Assembly: GCA_905178155.1 (NCBI GenBank)
Contig: CAJINV010000007.1
Coordinates: 4,366,258-4,430,257, forward strand
Reading direction: 5' to 3'
DNA from: Amoebophrya sp. A120
Taxonomy: Eukaryota; Sar; Dinophyceae; Syndiniales; Amoebophryaceae
Length of the DNA: 64,000 nt
The notes under the pieces were generated by a model that was not told the origin of the DNA, ran no database searches, and saw only the letters and a program-made list of their open reading frames with translations. This document shows, piece by piece, positions 22,001 to 33,200 of this stretch (positions are counted from its first letter, which is position 1; every line of letters starts with the position of its first letter). The position numbers and the translations under genes are program-made.

Positions 22001-25000
22001 CAAATTTAAAAATGTCGATTTACCGACACCGTTGGGCCCGACGATCGCGATGCGGCTCGTCGTGTCACATCCGAAATCCAGCTCATCCAGCAAATAGGGC
22101 TGCTCCCCGTCGTAGGAAAAGCACACGTCGGACACGTTCAAGCCGCCAATACCGGAATCTTGCCCGAGGCCGAAGAAGTTGAATTTGACAATGTAGTCCT
22201 TGATCTTTTCGTGGATGTCGTTGATACTGTCCAGATTGAACTTTTTCTTCACCTGCTCCTCCGCTTTGTCCTTCGCCATGCCGGATCGTTTCAGCATCTT
22301 AAACTCGTCCTGCATCTTCTTCAACTCTCTGGCATGCTCCAGCTTCTTCTGCCCAAGCATCTTCTTAAACCCGGAGTATCCCCCACGGTAGTAGAAGAGC
22401 TGCTGCTGGTCCAAATGGATCACGTCGGTGCAAATCGCGTCGAGGAAGTCGGCGTCGTGGGAAACGCAAATGACTGTGTGGGGGTATTCCTCGGAAAGGT
22501 AGTTGTCGAGCCAGAGGACCGCGTCGAGATCCAAGTGGTTGGTCGGTTCATCGAGAAGGAGAAGTTTGGGCTGCAGGAAAAGGGCTTTCGCGAGGGAAAT
22601 GCGCATACGCCAACCACCGGAGAAGGTTTCGACCTGAGCGAGATTTTCGATGGTTGAAGATGGTGTTCTGAGCGTGATCTGATGCTGACTTTCTTGAAAA
22701 AACAAAAATGCTAAATGAATATGAATGCTTTTGTTCGAACAGGTAATGGCAGATATTCCGCAATCATGGCCAATGAATCATCACCAATAAAAGCACTTCC
22801 GCTATTTGGTATACCGTCTGCGTCTGCATTTTCTTGGTGAACCCGAGGCCGGTTAAAATTTTCCTCACGGTCGACTCCAACGCGTTCGCGTTCCGCGCGT
22901 CCAGCTCGGCGGAGACTTCTTCCAACCGTTGCCTAGTTTTTTCCATCTTATCCTGTGCAAAAGTATCGCACTCGTATAAATGCAAGTCTTGCATTACAAA
23001 TCTTTTTCATAAGGCAAATCCGCATTACAAATTTTATTTCTCATGCTGAGCCAATTTGTAATGCATTTATACGAGTACGATACTTTTGCAGTTCATACAT
23101 CTCCACCGCGTCCAATTTGCTGTCAGCATCGTCGGCCGATTCCAACCTCTCCATCAACGCCTTCTCCTCGTCTAACAGTTCCACGCACTTCACGTCCGAA
23201 GCCATCACCTCCTCGACGACGTTTTTGTTGCTCGCCTTCGCCTCCTGTTCCACCAGCAAGATGTCCCAGTCCAGCGGCACGGGCAGTTCCCGCTTCGCGA
23301 TGTGCCGTAGCAGCGTCGTCTTACCCATACCGTTGGGCCCGAGAAAGCCGTACCGGTGTCCCTGCACGACTTTGAAGTTTGCGTTTTTGAACAGCCAGTT
23401 TCCGGCGGCGGCGAGGGAGAAGCCCTCACACACCGCGGAGTCGCCGGAGGGCGGGTGGATGACCTGCCCGCCGGGTACGACGATAGAGAAAGCTTTCAAA
23501 TCACCAGTAGCGGCATCGTCGTCCGGGTTGTGATACCTGATAGATTGTGGGGGGGAGGGGATCATTTGCGCTGCGAAAGAGCTTGGTTTCGTATGTATGA
23601 GGCGTAGGAAAGCACAAGCAACACCTACAAACACGGTGCTACGGCTACCATCAAAAAAAAGCAGTGAAATAAAGAATCAATACTTTGTCTCCGCCGTGTG
23701 TCTTTCCAACATTTTCTTCTCCTTCGCCGTGAGTTTTTCCCCATTCGCTTGTCGCTGTTTCAGATCTTCGACCTTCTCGTCCAAAGTCTTGTCGTTTCTC
23801 GCATCGACCACCAGCCCGACGTTGACCGCACTGGATTCCATATCAGCGTTCTCCTGTGCCTCCGTCGCCGCGAAGGACTTCGCGTGGAAATCCGGTTGGA
23901 AAAAAAGGAGTGATTTGGACTCCTCGAGGGTGGTTTCAAATTCGATCTCTTGCTCTTCGGGTTTCAAGATTTTTTTCTGTTTTATCGTCCCGTAGTACCC
24001 GGCGCTGGTTTCGACACCCCGTTCCCCGGTGTTATCATTTAAACTCGTCCACTTCTTCACCGCGGGGTCGACGTTTGCCGTTGGGGCCATCGTGAGAAAG
24101 AAAACCGTGGTTGGCCTGGCGCAAGTGAAGGTCAGTTTCTTCGCTTTCCCCGAGCAACGGAGAAAACCGAAACCGGTCGCGGGCGTGAACTCCCCGAGGG
24201 AAAGAAACTCCTCCGCATTTTTCGTGCCCGCAGCGACACCGGCGCGAACCAAGCCGGACCCGACATTACGGACGGACGGTTGGAGCTTTGGGTCGGCCTG
24301 AAATGGAGAAATCGGAATGATGGTGGAAGGTTTTTTTCCGAAAATAGGTTTCTTTCACTACGGTATACGGCTGCTACTAGGAACTCATGGAACGTAACGC
24401 AAGATGTAGATCCATCGTGCGTGAGAAAACGTGTTTTTATTTCTGGTGAAATTTGCAATTACACAATGAGTATCAGAATCATCAGCTATCTGTATACATC
24501 TGTCGCCAGTGTCTTGAACGTTCCCGTCGCGAGCAGATCGTGGACCACGCGCCCTTCCATCATGTTTCCAATTTTGTCGGAGACCAATGAGTCCCCCTTC
24601 AGGTCCAGCTCTTCCAAACTTCTGTCTTTCTCCCCTCCGGCGTCGTCCAACCCGGCGAACATGTCCTTTGCCTTCTCCGTTTCCTGCTTCTTTTTCTCCT
24701 TTTCCGCGTTTTTCGTTTTCTGTTCCTGCTCTTTTTTCCTCAAGAGCTCCTGCACGATAGACGTGTTGCCCGACGCATCGTCGTCGTTCATCTGGATCTT
24801 TTTCGCCGCCGCCTGCTTGTTCGCGGTCTGGTCCTTATTTCGCTTGTCCAGCGCTTTGTCCTTGTCCTGTTTCAGGTAGTTATCCGCGTTGGTCAGGTCG
24901 GTTTTCTTGATATCCCCGACGGAATCCCACATCGTCATCTCCTCCTCGTCCGAATCGCCGCGGCGCTTTGGCCGAACTTTTTTCTCCTTCTTCTCTGCGC

Positions 25001-25058
25001 CATCGCCGGTCTTGTCCTTCTTCTCCTTCTTTTCCTTCTTCTCCTTGTCGGCCGCCAT
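19050..25058 (-). CDS. ABC-F family ATPase with long C-terminal extension, 7 exons, ~1,664 aa
   Basis: ABC-F proteins are soluble twin-ATPase translation factors that act on ribosomes or with Gcn2/eIF2. Exons: 25058-24501, 24297-23684, 23536-23089, 22955-22815, 22633-21647, 21457-21149, 20987-19050; all joins keep frame. The N-terminus is Lys/Glu-rich (starts MAADKEKKEKK). ATPase 1 has Walker A GPNGMGKTT, signature FSGGWRMR and Walker B LLLLDEPTNHLD. A charged linker leads to ATPase 2: GPNGVGKST, LSGGQKAR, VVLDEPTNHLDIES and the His loop LVTHDARL. This order matches the family. After ATPase 2 come an Arg/Glu helix and ~645 extra residues: acidic/Lys tracts, then a globular patch (SKLTKYKIGKVTS to EFEAKVGEYYE) and a basic Lys-rich end. 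The patch faintly resembles the EMAP-II/Arc1p tRNA-binding OB fold. Intron 1 appears to use a GA-AG pair; the fourth is an inverted-repeat insertion. Confidence 0.93.
20988..21148 (-). other. Intron of ABC-F gene (GTAAGT...CAG)
   Basis: A 161-nt canonical intron. GTAAGT follows Ala-Lys-Lys-Lys, and the acceptor CAG precedes the Ala-Asn-Lys-Thr codons that begin the C-terminal extension. It therefore separates the conserved ABC core from the lineage-specific tail. Confidence 0.8.
22956..23088 (-). mobile_element. Introner-like element, family D
   Basis: This 133-nt insertion in ABC-F ATPase domain 1 has near-perfect inverted ends (TGCAAAAGTATCG...CGATACTTTTGCA, extending ~29 bp). Removing it joins Tyr-Glu-Leu to Gln-Asp-Lys in a region where family members are continuous. 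The inner part carries GCATTACAAAT motifs in both orientations. No GT-AG pair fits. The possible duplication is only TGCA (4 bp), so it differs from families A and B. Confidence 0.75.
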
Positions 25059-25387
25059 TTTGGAGGGAGTTTTTAGGCGATCAAAGATAGAAAGGCTCTA
25101 CGTAAATTAGCAGAAAGGAATCTAAGAAGATCTTCACAAAGATACACAGGAGGTTCAGATTCTCTGATGTCAACTACACAATATCAACCAGTACTTGATG
25201 TCGCTGTAAACAAAGTATGATAGGCCTCCAAGTTAGGTAATCGGTTGAGTTTTTCTTTTCAAAAATCTGTCGTCCTCGAGCTTTGAGAACATGAGAGCCT
25301 GCATCCAGTACTTCTGTATAGGGTCTTCTTCTTTCTTTTGGATCTTCAAGGAGAGCGCGTGTAAATTTTGATCAACATGGTCAAGCT

Positions 25388-25680
25388 TCAGATTCTATTA
25401 CCGGTGGTTTCGATGTTAATGGCATCAGGGGAACAAAATTTGTCTTCGAGGCAATAATTCTGACAGGTGCAAAGGGAGCACTCCATGTGAGGTAGCTCCC
25501 GGCTTACTAGTTTTTTCTTCAAACAAGCAAACTTTGTGAAAAGTTCCTCAATTGTGTTTCGGTTTATGAGGTAGATGCGGCCTTTGTACACACAAGCTCC
25601 TTCCGGTGCTTTTTTCTTGACATACTTCTTTTGTGCGCACACAGCGCTCCGTGGCAAACGCAAACGATAGGCATTTTGTA
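25388..25680 (-). CDS. Candidate exon or small gene, Cys/Lys-rich
   Basis: About 95 codons preceded by an acceptor-like TATAG. The sequence is basic (KKYVKKKAPEGACVYKGR) and then Cys-rich (HMECSLCTCQNYCLEDKFC), a spacing that could bind zinc or form disulfides. It lies just beyond the kinase stop codon and could be an alternative last exon of that gene or a separate small gene. No family is recognised. Confidence 0.35.
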
Positions 25681-25750
25681 TCTATAGAATTAAAAATTGA
25701 AAACATAAGTAGAAGAGAAATGGAAGCGCAATTACGACATATCAAATCTT

Positions 25751-28700
25751 TTATGACCCTCTCCTCCCAAACACCGCCCGCACCCCGGTGAATCCCCTGT
25801 GCATCATGCGCAGGGTTTCCAGTGTCTTCGGCGCGTAGTTGGTCATGTGGGGGACGATGTGGTATTTCCAGAGCAGGTTTCTCCGATTCTTTTCCTTCTC
25901 GTTCATGTACAGGTCCCACGTGTCCTGTGCACCTTTCGCCTTTGAAACGCCGGAAAGTACTTGTTTCTCGACCATCGGGAACGGTGACCTGAAGGCCTTG
26001 TTCCAAGGCTGTAGCTCCTTCGTCCCGCCTGATGTTGACTTTGACCCGCCGGTGCTATCTCCATTTGGAACAAGTTGTTGGAGTCCATCAGGGCGTTTTA
26101 GATTCAGGAAATTCTTGGGGGATAAGGTTTGGGACAAGAGACTCTTAATATTCTCTTGCACCACGGGACATAAACACCCATCCGGCATGGACTCCTCGAG
26201 CCCGGCGACGAGCATCTTGAAGCCGCCGATCCAGTGCATCGCGAGGCACTTCATGAACCCCTCGAAGGCCGGGTGCGGGTCGAACAAGTGCCGGTTGGCG
26301 ACGAGCTCAAAGTAGGTTTTGGAGAAAACCACCTCGGAGAGATTGCCCTCGTACAACGCGTCGACCTCTTTCGCGATGTCCTGCTCAAGCAACCCGGGGT
26401 GGTCCTGCTCGGGCGTGATGGAATCGTTTGGATTGTCGCCGTTATTCCCCGCCTGGGCTTCCATCAACTCGAAATACTCGTCGAACGCCTTGCGGCTCGC
26501 GTTCATCAGTCTCTGCTTCACGTACTCCCGTTCGGATTCCGACACGTCTTCTCGGAAGGGAAAAACGCGAAAAATGCGCTCCGGCTTCATCAACATCCCG
26601 CCCTGCAAAAATTCATACATGCACCCGGAGATGCCAGAGGGGTAGTCGCGACCGAAAATCTCGTAGGAATTCCCGAAATCGATGATGGAAAACCTGTTTG
26701 GAGTAAAGTAGAGATGCATCGTGGGTTTAGGAGTTTGGCATGTTCTGTAAAAGCAAAAATAATTATCGCGCAAACAAGGATGAAGACCAAGATCATGATC
26801 CGAAGTCCTTTACCTTTGTAGAGCAAATGGAATCTATCATAGACAATGACAAACCCAAATCATCCGCTTTAATTTATACCTTTTGCTCTTGTCGCACCAG
26901 AACAAGTTTCCGAGATGCGGGTCGCCGTGGAAAAAGGTGTGCCGGTGCTGCTTCTCCAACGCGACGGACAGCCAGACCTCAAACGCATCCAGGTAACTGT
27001 CCACCGCGCTGTGCCAGTCGATGATTGGCGTGTTCTTTTCCTGCAAAGCTTGCTGCTCCGCGAGAAGACGGTCGAATGGGCGGCCAGGAGCCATCTCGAG
27101 GATGAGAATACCTGAGCGGGGGAAGCAATGATTTGGAAATGCTTTAGAAGTTAGAACGAAGCCATGTGCTGTAGCTGTAGTAGCTGCCACCGCACGTAAC
27201 TTGTGATGTGAGAGTCCAACTGCAATTCCATGGGCCTGAAATGCAATTCGAAACCGAAACGCTAATGCTATCATAAACACATCAAACAATACCTGGGTCT
27301 CCCGGCGCAGCAGACAGCTGCCCCGGTACATTCGTACCACTATTCCCGTTCCCGTTCATCGACGAGTACCCGCTATTTATCGCCAAATTGTTCCCGTTCT
27401 TCCCATTCACCCCCTGCGGCCTGGCCAAAACCCGCGGCACCACGATGTTTTTCTGCTTTCCCTTCCCGTTGTATTTCTCGTACCCGAGCTCCAAGTACAT
27501 TTGTTCCTGCTCAAAATCGCACTCATACAACGTTTTGTCCACGTAACTCTGCAATAAATACGACCTCGCCCCCGGCAATTCCTCCGTGACTTGGTACAAA
27601 ACTTTCCGTTCCGCCTCCAATTTCTGGTAAACTTCGGGCCTCCGGATTTTCAGGAAGATCTCCGGGAAGGTTTTCCGGTTCAAATCCATGGAGTCATCGT
27701 CCGACTCAACTTCTAAAAACTCGTCCATCGACGTCGTCCGGCCGGGCAGAGAAGGACTAGTTTGGACTAAATGGCCGCCGTTGTTATATGCCGCGCTTTG
27801 CTTGTTTTTCGTGATCAAGACCGCGTGCTCGCCAGCGGCAATGCTCGCGTTGTAGCTGGGGACCGCTGCCATCGCGTACTCGCCGAGCGGCTCACCGGAG
27901 GGGGAGTGGAAGGCGGAAAGGTCTAAAATGACCGTTTCTTGCCCCGCATCGTATCCGTTGAACAACATTTCTTCCTCCTCTGCGGAGTAACTGTGGGAAT
28001 TCGTCGTCGTTTTCAGAATCTTCGCCTGCTTCAATACCTGCCGGACTGCAACTGTCGACATGGGCTTCAATAACGATTTGAATTTCGCGAAGCTCTGCGT
28101 GACGTCAAACGGTTCGACGGTGAGTTTGGCAGTTAAGGGCGAGTGGATCTCCGGGTACTGGGTGATTTTGTACACGGAGTCTGTGATGTAGTCCCTCCTT
28201 GGACTATTACCTCCGTATTGCTGGAAAACTTTTTGTAAGACAGGGCCCGCGGCGTGAAAAATGGTCAAAAATTCGAAGTTGATCACCGATCTCAGGTTTT
28301 TCAGCAACAGTTCCGGCCGGTCCCTCACGTCCAAGACGAAGAGTTGCAAAAAATCTATCACCATCGGGATTTTCACGTCGCAGTTGATCAAATCGAAATA
28401 ATTTGCGATCAGCTGTTTCAGCGCTTCCACGTTCACTTCGGGGAGTTTGCGGAAGTGCAAGTCGAGGAAATTCGGGTCGCGGACGAACGCGGAGCCGAGA
28501 AACGCAGCGAATTCCGACTGGGGGAAAAAGCACTTCACAAGTTCTTCCAATTTCAACTTTTCCACTTGCTGTCCCACGTCGGTCACCGCGGTGGATTTTT
28601 TCAACAGATTTTCGCTGTCGTTAAACGCTGTGTGCATAAACGCCGAGGTGTCCGCCGCACTCGGGTCGTGGTACCCGTTGAGAACGCCGGCGGTTGTCGC

Positions 28701-29252
28701 GGAGAAATTCAACATCGCTCCAGATGTGGAGCTGTTTCGCTCTCCCCGCAGCATCGCCCCGCTTTGTCTACTGGAGGGTTGGTAGTCGTAGGAGCCAGTA
28801 CTGTTCGCAGCGCCAGCAGAAGAAGTTGTGCCGCCATTTCCGTAATTCGACGTTGACTTCGTGCTGTTTGGCGTGACCATGATATCGCTGGACCGCGATT
28901 TCAGCTCCTCCTTCAACGCCTGTCGAAGTTGCGTCACTGCGTCCAGTGGGAACCGGCAGAGGAAGTGCAGAAACTGCTGCTTGTTCCGTTCCTCGGGAGA
29001 AAGATTCGGATCGAGCTGCATGCTCAGCATGGCGCTGCCACTATTTCTACCCACCTGTGATGTTCCTGCAGTCGTCGATCCTCGTCGGGATTTGCCACCC
29101 CCACTTCCATGTTTTCGGCTGGAACTCGTGGCAGAGTTTGGGGCGGTGGGTATCTGTGCGCCGTAGCTGTAGCGGATATTTTGCTCCTGGACAGCGGCCC
29201 TTTCGGCGGCTTCATCCAGAGCCTCGGAGCTGCCGAAGAGATACTCTAACAT
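25751..29252 (-). CDS. ABC1/ADCK/UbiB-type atypical kinase, 3 exons, 1,044 aa
   Basis: UbiB/ADCK proteins are protein-kinase-like ATPases, mostly mitochondrial or plastidial, tied to ubiquinone synthesis and lipid balance. Exons are 29252-27293, 27111-26880 and 26693-25751; both introns are GT-AG and the total is exactly 1,045 codons. Seen in order: FLKIRRPEVYQKL (strand-3 Lys), the acidic helix YECDFEQEQM (family E-x-D region), LILEMAPGRPFDRL (hinge), FFHGDPHLGNLFW (catalytic loop) and FSIIDFGNSYE (DFG metal site). The N-terminal ~490 residues are Ser/Gly/Asn-rich with a helical section, much longer than usual. I do not see the family's KxGQ motif, and no clear targeting peptide is evident. 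The ~300-residue C-terminal helical tail is also longer than in typical members. Confidence 0.85.
26694..26879 (-). other. Kinase intron 2 (GTATAA...CAG)
   Basis: A 186-nt canonical intron between the catalytic HGDPH loop and the DFG motif, phase 2, joining Ser-Lys-Arg to Phe-Ser-Ile. Confidence 0.85.
27112..27292 (-). other. Kinase intron 1 (GTATTG...CAG)
   Basis: A 181-nt intron. An 8-nt direct repeat, CAGGTATT, spans both splice junctions, so it may also be an old insertion with duplicated target, but no inverted ends remain. Confidence 0.8.
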
Positions 29253-30226
29253 AGCGAAGAACTGATTTATTATTTATCGCATATTATAATATCTGCAGCT
29301 TCAATTCATCCGGACCCGACAAATAGATTGCAATAGCGACACCCTGGCTGCCTCAGGGGTGCCGTGGCAGGAATGTCGGAAAATGTTAAAAGTAAGTACT
29401 AGTGTAGAGCACCTACTTCTACGCTCGGATAAATAATAATCAATGTACACATTGTAAATGATCTACTCACTTTGAAAATAAGGATGATAATTGCACAGCT
29501 TTGGGTCCTGCATCAGTCACAAAAATCCGGAAAAATCTCCTTCGACCACAATCACGTGAATTGGTGCACAGGAGTTTTTGCTGCACCCATGGAGGCCTCC
29601 CGGGCGGAGGTGGAAAAGCTAAAGCACGATACTACGAGGATTTTTTGCACGAACGGGACGTCTTGCGATCGAGAAGGAATGAACGATGACCGATGATTGA
29701 TAAAATCTTTATGCATAGGCACACGCACACAGGTTACAAAAACGACTTCCTTGGTTATGGTACATCAACAGATAATGTTGATGCAGTAGCTCATATGATA
29801 ACCGACGGCGAATGTTTTGTCGTTGCTTTTCGTACGCCGCTGATAAGACCGATCTTGATCTCCATGGTGATGGTCACATAGATAAAATTTCTACGACCGA
29901 TAAATTCTACACTCTGATTCTTTTTCATCGTTACCGATGCGCTTTCGAAAAACTACGTGGCCAAAGCCAACGAATTCGAACATTACATCCACCAACTGAA
30001 GATATTCATCAGACTGTACATCATAAATCACTCTTGTGCGTGCTCTTCGTACATTTTTGTGCGTGTAGACATCAAAGACTCAAAAAATGTTATTGCCGGA
30101 GCACATGCAGTCATTTACGAAGCGCTATTTCCCTCGACATATCGAGGTTGCAACTTCGATGGAATGAGTATGACATTTACCTGGCATGATGACTAGAATG
30201 CTTTTCGAGTGTGTGGGTGTGCAAAC
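29253..30226. other. Intergenic spacer
   Basis: About 1 kb between the 3' end of the 1,413-aa protein gene and the kinase start. Nothing recognisable; short plus-strand frames look random. Confidence 0.5.
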
Positions 30227-33200
30227 TCATAATGATTTTCTCGCGGATTCTGCGGTCGTGGTCGCGAGTGGTTTGTGATTGTAAGAGGTAGCGGCTTTGC
30301 TTGCGACTCCAGCTGTTGCGAGACCTCCACGACCAAGACCTTCCTCAACAAGACCACAGCCACTTTTTCCTTCCTCTTGGAGGAGCGGCGTTCTTTCCTT
30401 TGCAAGTAGACAGGACGAGCCGTGGTCTTCTTTTACCTCCGACTTGGGCGGCGCACACGACACGTTTTCTGTGCTCGCCAACCACTCTTCGACGACGTGC
30501 AAGGGCCTACCCCACCAATCTGCCCCAACTTGCAAGCGGAAGCACCTCGCCACCATATCCACGAACGGCTTGCGGTCGCAATCCTCCGAGGTGTTTGCGC
30601 CAAAGTGGTCCAGCCATTTCCTTCGCATGTACACGTTTTGGCACAGCTCGTTCTTTTCCATTTCCTCCTTCGTACACGGCTCAAGCTGCAGTGTGCCATC
30701 GTGAAATCTCGTGAAAATTTTGTCCAGCAAGAGCAGCACGACCAAACGCTGCAGAGATTGGCTTATACTCTCCAGCGACGAGCGGCCGCTTTTACTCTTA
30801 CTCTCAAAGCGGTCTAGCGAGGGACTGTAAAACCCAGCTACTTCTGGTTCTGGCCTTTCCTGAAACAGGCACTGCAGCGCTCCGAGCAACGCTTCCACGT
30901 TATTCGCGACGCGCTTATGCGGCTCCCGGTTCGCGTCGCGGCAAGAAACTAGCCAAATTGGGATCTTTTTCCATTCCGTTTGCAGCGGGTTCGCTGGCTT
31001 CCACTTTTGGTGTTGGCGCTCGAAGATTTCCACCCCGGCGCCGTAATGAAGAACGTCGTTGTAGTTCAAAAGCTCCACGAAATGGCCCAACCAAGACAGG
31101 CACTTCCTCACTGCACTTTCGGCGCCGCCGATCGGGAAATCGCAAGTAATGTTCTCAGGAGGAGGAGGCTGGTCACAGTTATTGTCTTCCTCATCAAGGC
31201 CCCAGGCCAGTTCGACGAGCGCGTGTTGATCCACGCGGAACAGGAGGAAATCCGCGTTCCGACTGTCAGACAGAGCCTTCAGCCGGTGGTTACGCAGGAA
31301 ATTGCCCATCGGAAGAAGCATCTTCCGGACGCCATATCCTTCTTCCGCCGTTTTTTCCCGAAGGGAGCCAGGAATAAGCCCTTTCTTGTAGCCGTGTTCG
31401 CCACCTCCGATGAATTTCGCGTCGCGGAACACGTGGTCGTCAAAGTAACTCTCTTTCGTCGTGGTTTTGTCCTTGCTCACGGGCGCCGACAAACCCACGA
31501 CAACCATTCCATCATCCTGCCACATAATCTCGTCGCGCGTGGCGCGCAAACACTCGCCCTGCGTTATGCACCCGAACTCGTCGAATTGCGCTGGGGAGTA
31601 CTGATGTTCGTGTGGTGGCAGTAACGTTTGAAACTTCCACGATCTTTCCGTCGCGGCGGAATTTGGGAGCTTCCTGCCCTTCACCCTTTTGTGGCCCGCG
31701 ACTTTCGCCATTCGCAACAGGTCCCAGGCAAGCATCCGGCACTGCTTATCGCCGATGGTCTCGCAGACTTTGTGAACGGAATGGGGCCTTTGCTCCCCGC
31801 GATTCCAGCCCTGGGGAAGGTGCGGCGCAAGGCGGTGCACGCCTCTGATGATCGCGGATTTAACCGCGGTCCGGTCGGCTTCGCTCAACCCGGTCCAGTG
31901 CGTTCTGTTTTTGAAAGGCATGGGCTTGAAATAATGGCCCGCAGAGAGCGCCGCAGGAGGTTTTTTCTCTAGCTTCTCCCTTCTCCTCCTCTCTTTCGCG
32001 GCTTTCCGGTCCTTCTCACTCAGCGTCTTTACCGTTCTTGCGCTCGTTGTACCCAGCTGCGTTGAGGTCGGCTTCGGCGTCGTGCTCTTTCTTCCCGGTA
32101 GTTGAAAAGTGATGCCGCGATTTTGCTTTTTCTCCGAGTTCTGGGAGTGCGAGTATTCGCTGTTTTCATCATCAGAGTTTGAGTGGTTTTTCTTGTCGCG
32201 CTTTACTCCTCTTGCGTCATTCGCTGCCCGGATTGGCGCTCTTGTTTGTCTTTCTTCCTTGTTGTCGAGTTTCTGTTTCGCAGCAAACTCCCCGGCGAAA
32301 AACTCTTGCAGTTTCTTCTCCTCCCTTCTCATCTTTTGCAGTTCTTCTTTCTCCCCTTCGCGATTTATCAGCTTCGCGCACAGGTACGGTTGGACGTGTC
32401 GCTTCAAATGGCGAACTCCCGAGGTCGGGCTTTGCTCTTCAGCATAGACCAACTCTTGCTTGTCTTCTATCCAACATTTGTACTTCTCGAGATACTCTGG
32501 ATCCTCTTCGTAAAGGCGATTCTGGTTCGCTCGAAGTCTTTCTTTTTTCCTCTGCCTCGCAAAATGTTGCCCGTGAGCCGACTGCGGCAGAAACGGATAG
32601 CGCTCCCACAAAGATGAGCCATAGCCGAAGCTGTTGTAGGCGTAGGGAGAATTAAAAGTGCCGCCAGCAGATATTGTGTCGGAGGCGCGGATAAAAGGGC
32701 GCTGGCAGAAGTTCGTAGCCGGATGAAGCGCGGAGGATTGCATACGAAGCTCGTCGGGTTCTGCGTTTTGCCCACCGAGAGCAAGCTTTTGCAGACACGT
32801 CTCTAAAGATTCGCGAGGAAAGGCTGTATCAGCATCATGCGGATGCTGTTCTCGAGCTCCACGCCTCTTCGTACGAATGATCCGCCCCTCGTCCGGAAGA
32901 TCTGGAGTCAGCAATTTGCTCGAGGATTTGTCAGCACGACCAGCTCCATGATCTGCGTCGCCGGTTCGTCCCGCACTAGAAGATGAAGAAGCTTCTAGTT
33001 GTTGGTGCAATAGCGCTTTTGGTTTTGGCACCGGCGGTTTCTCTTCTTTCTTCGTTGGCACAGGTAGAATTTTCGACGCTGCACCTTCGGCTTTCATGGC
33101 CCCACCACCTCCAGTCACTCTTTCCTCGCTTTTCGTGGCAACGGCGGCGTCAGTTTTGACTTTCGTTCGACTGCGCAAGGATGCTCTCTCTGAATGTGAA

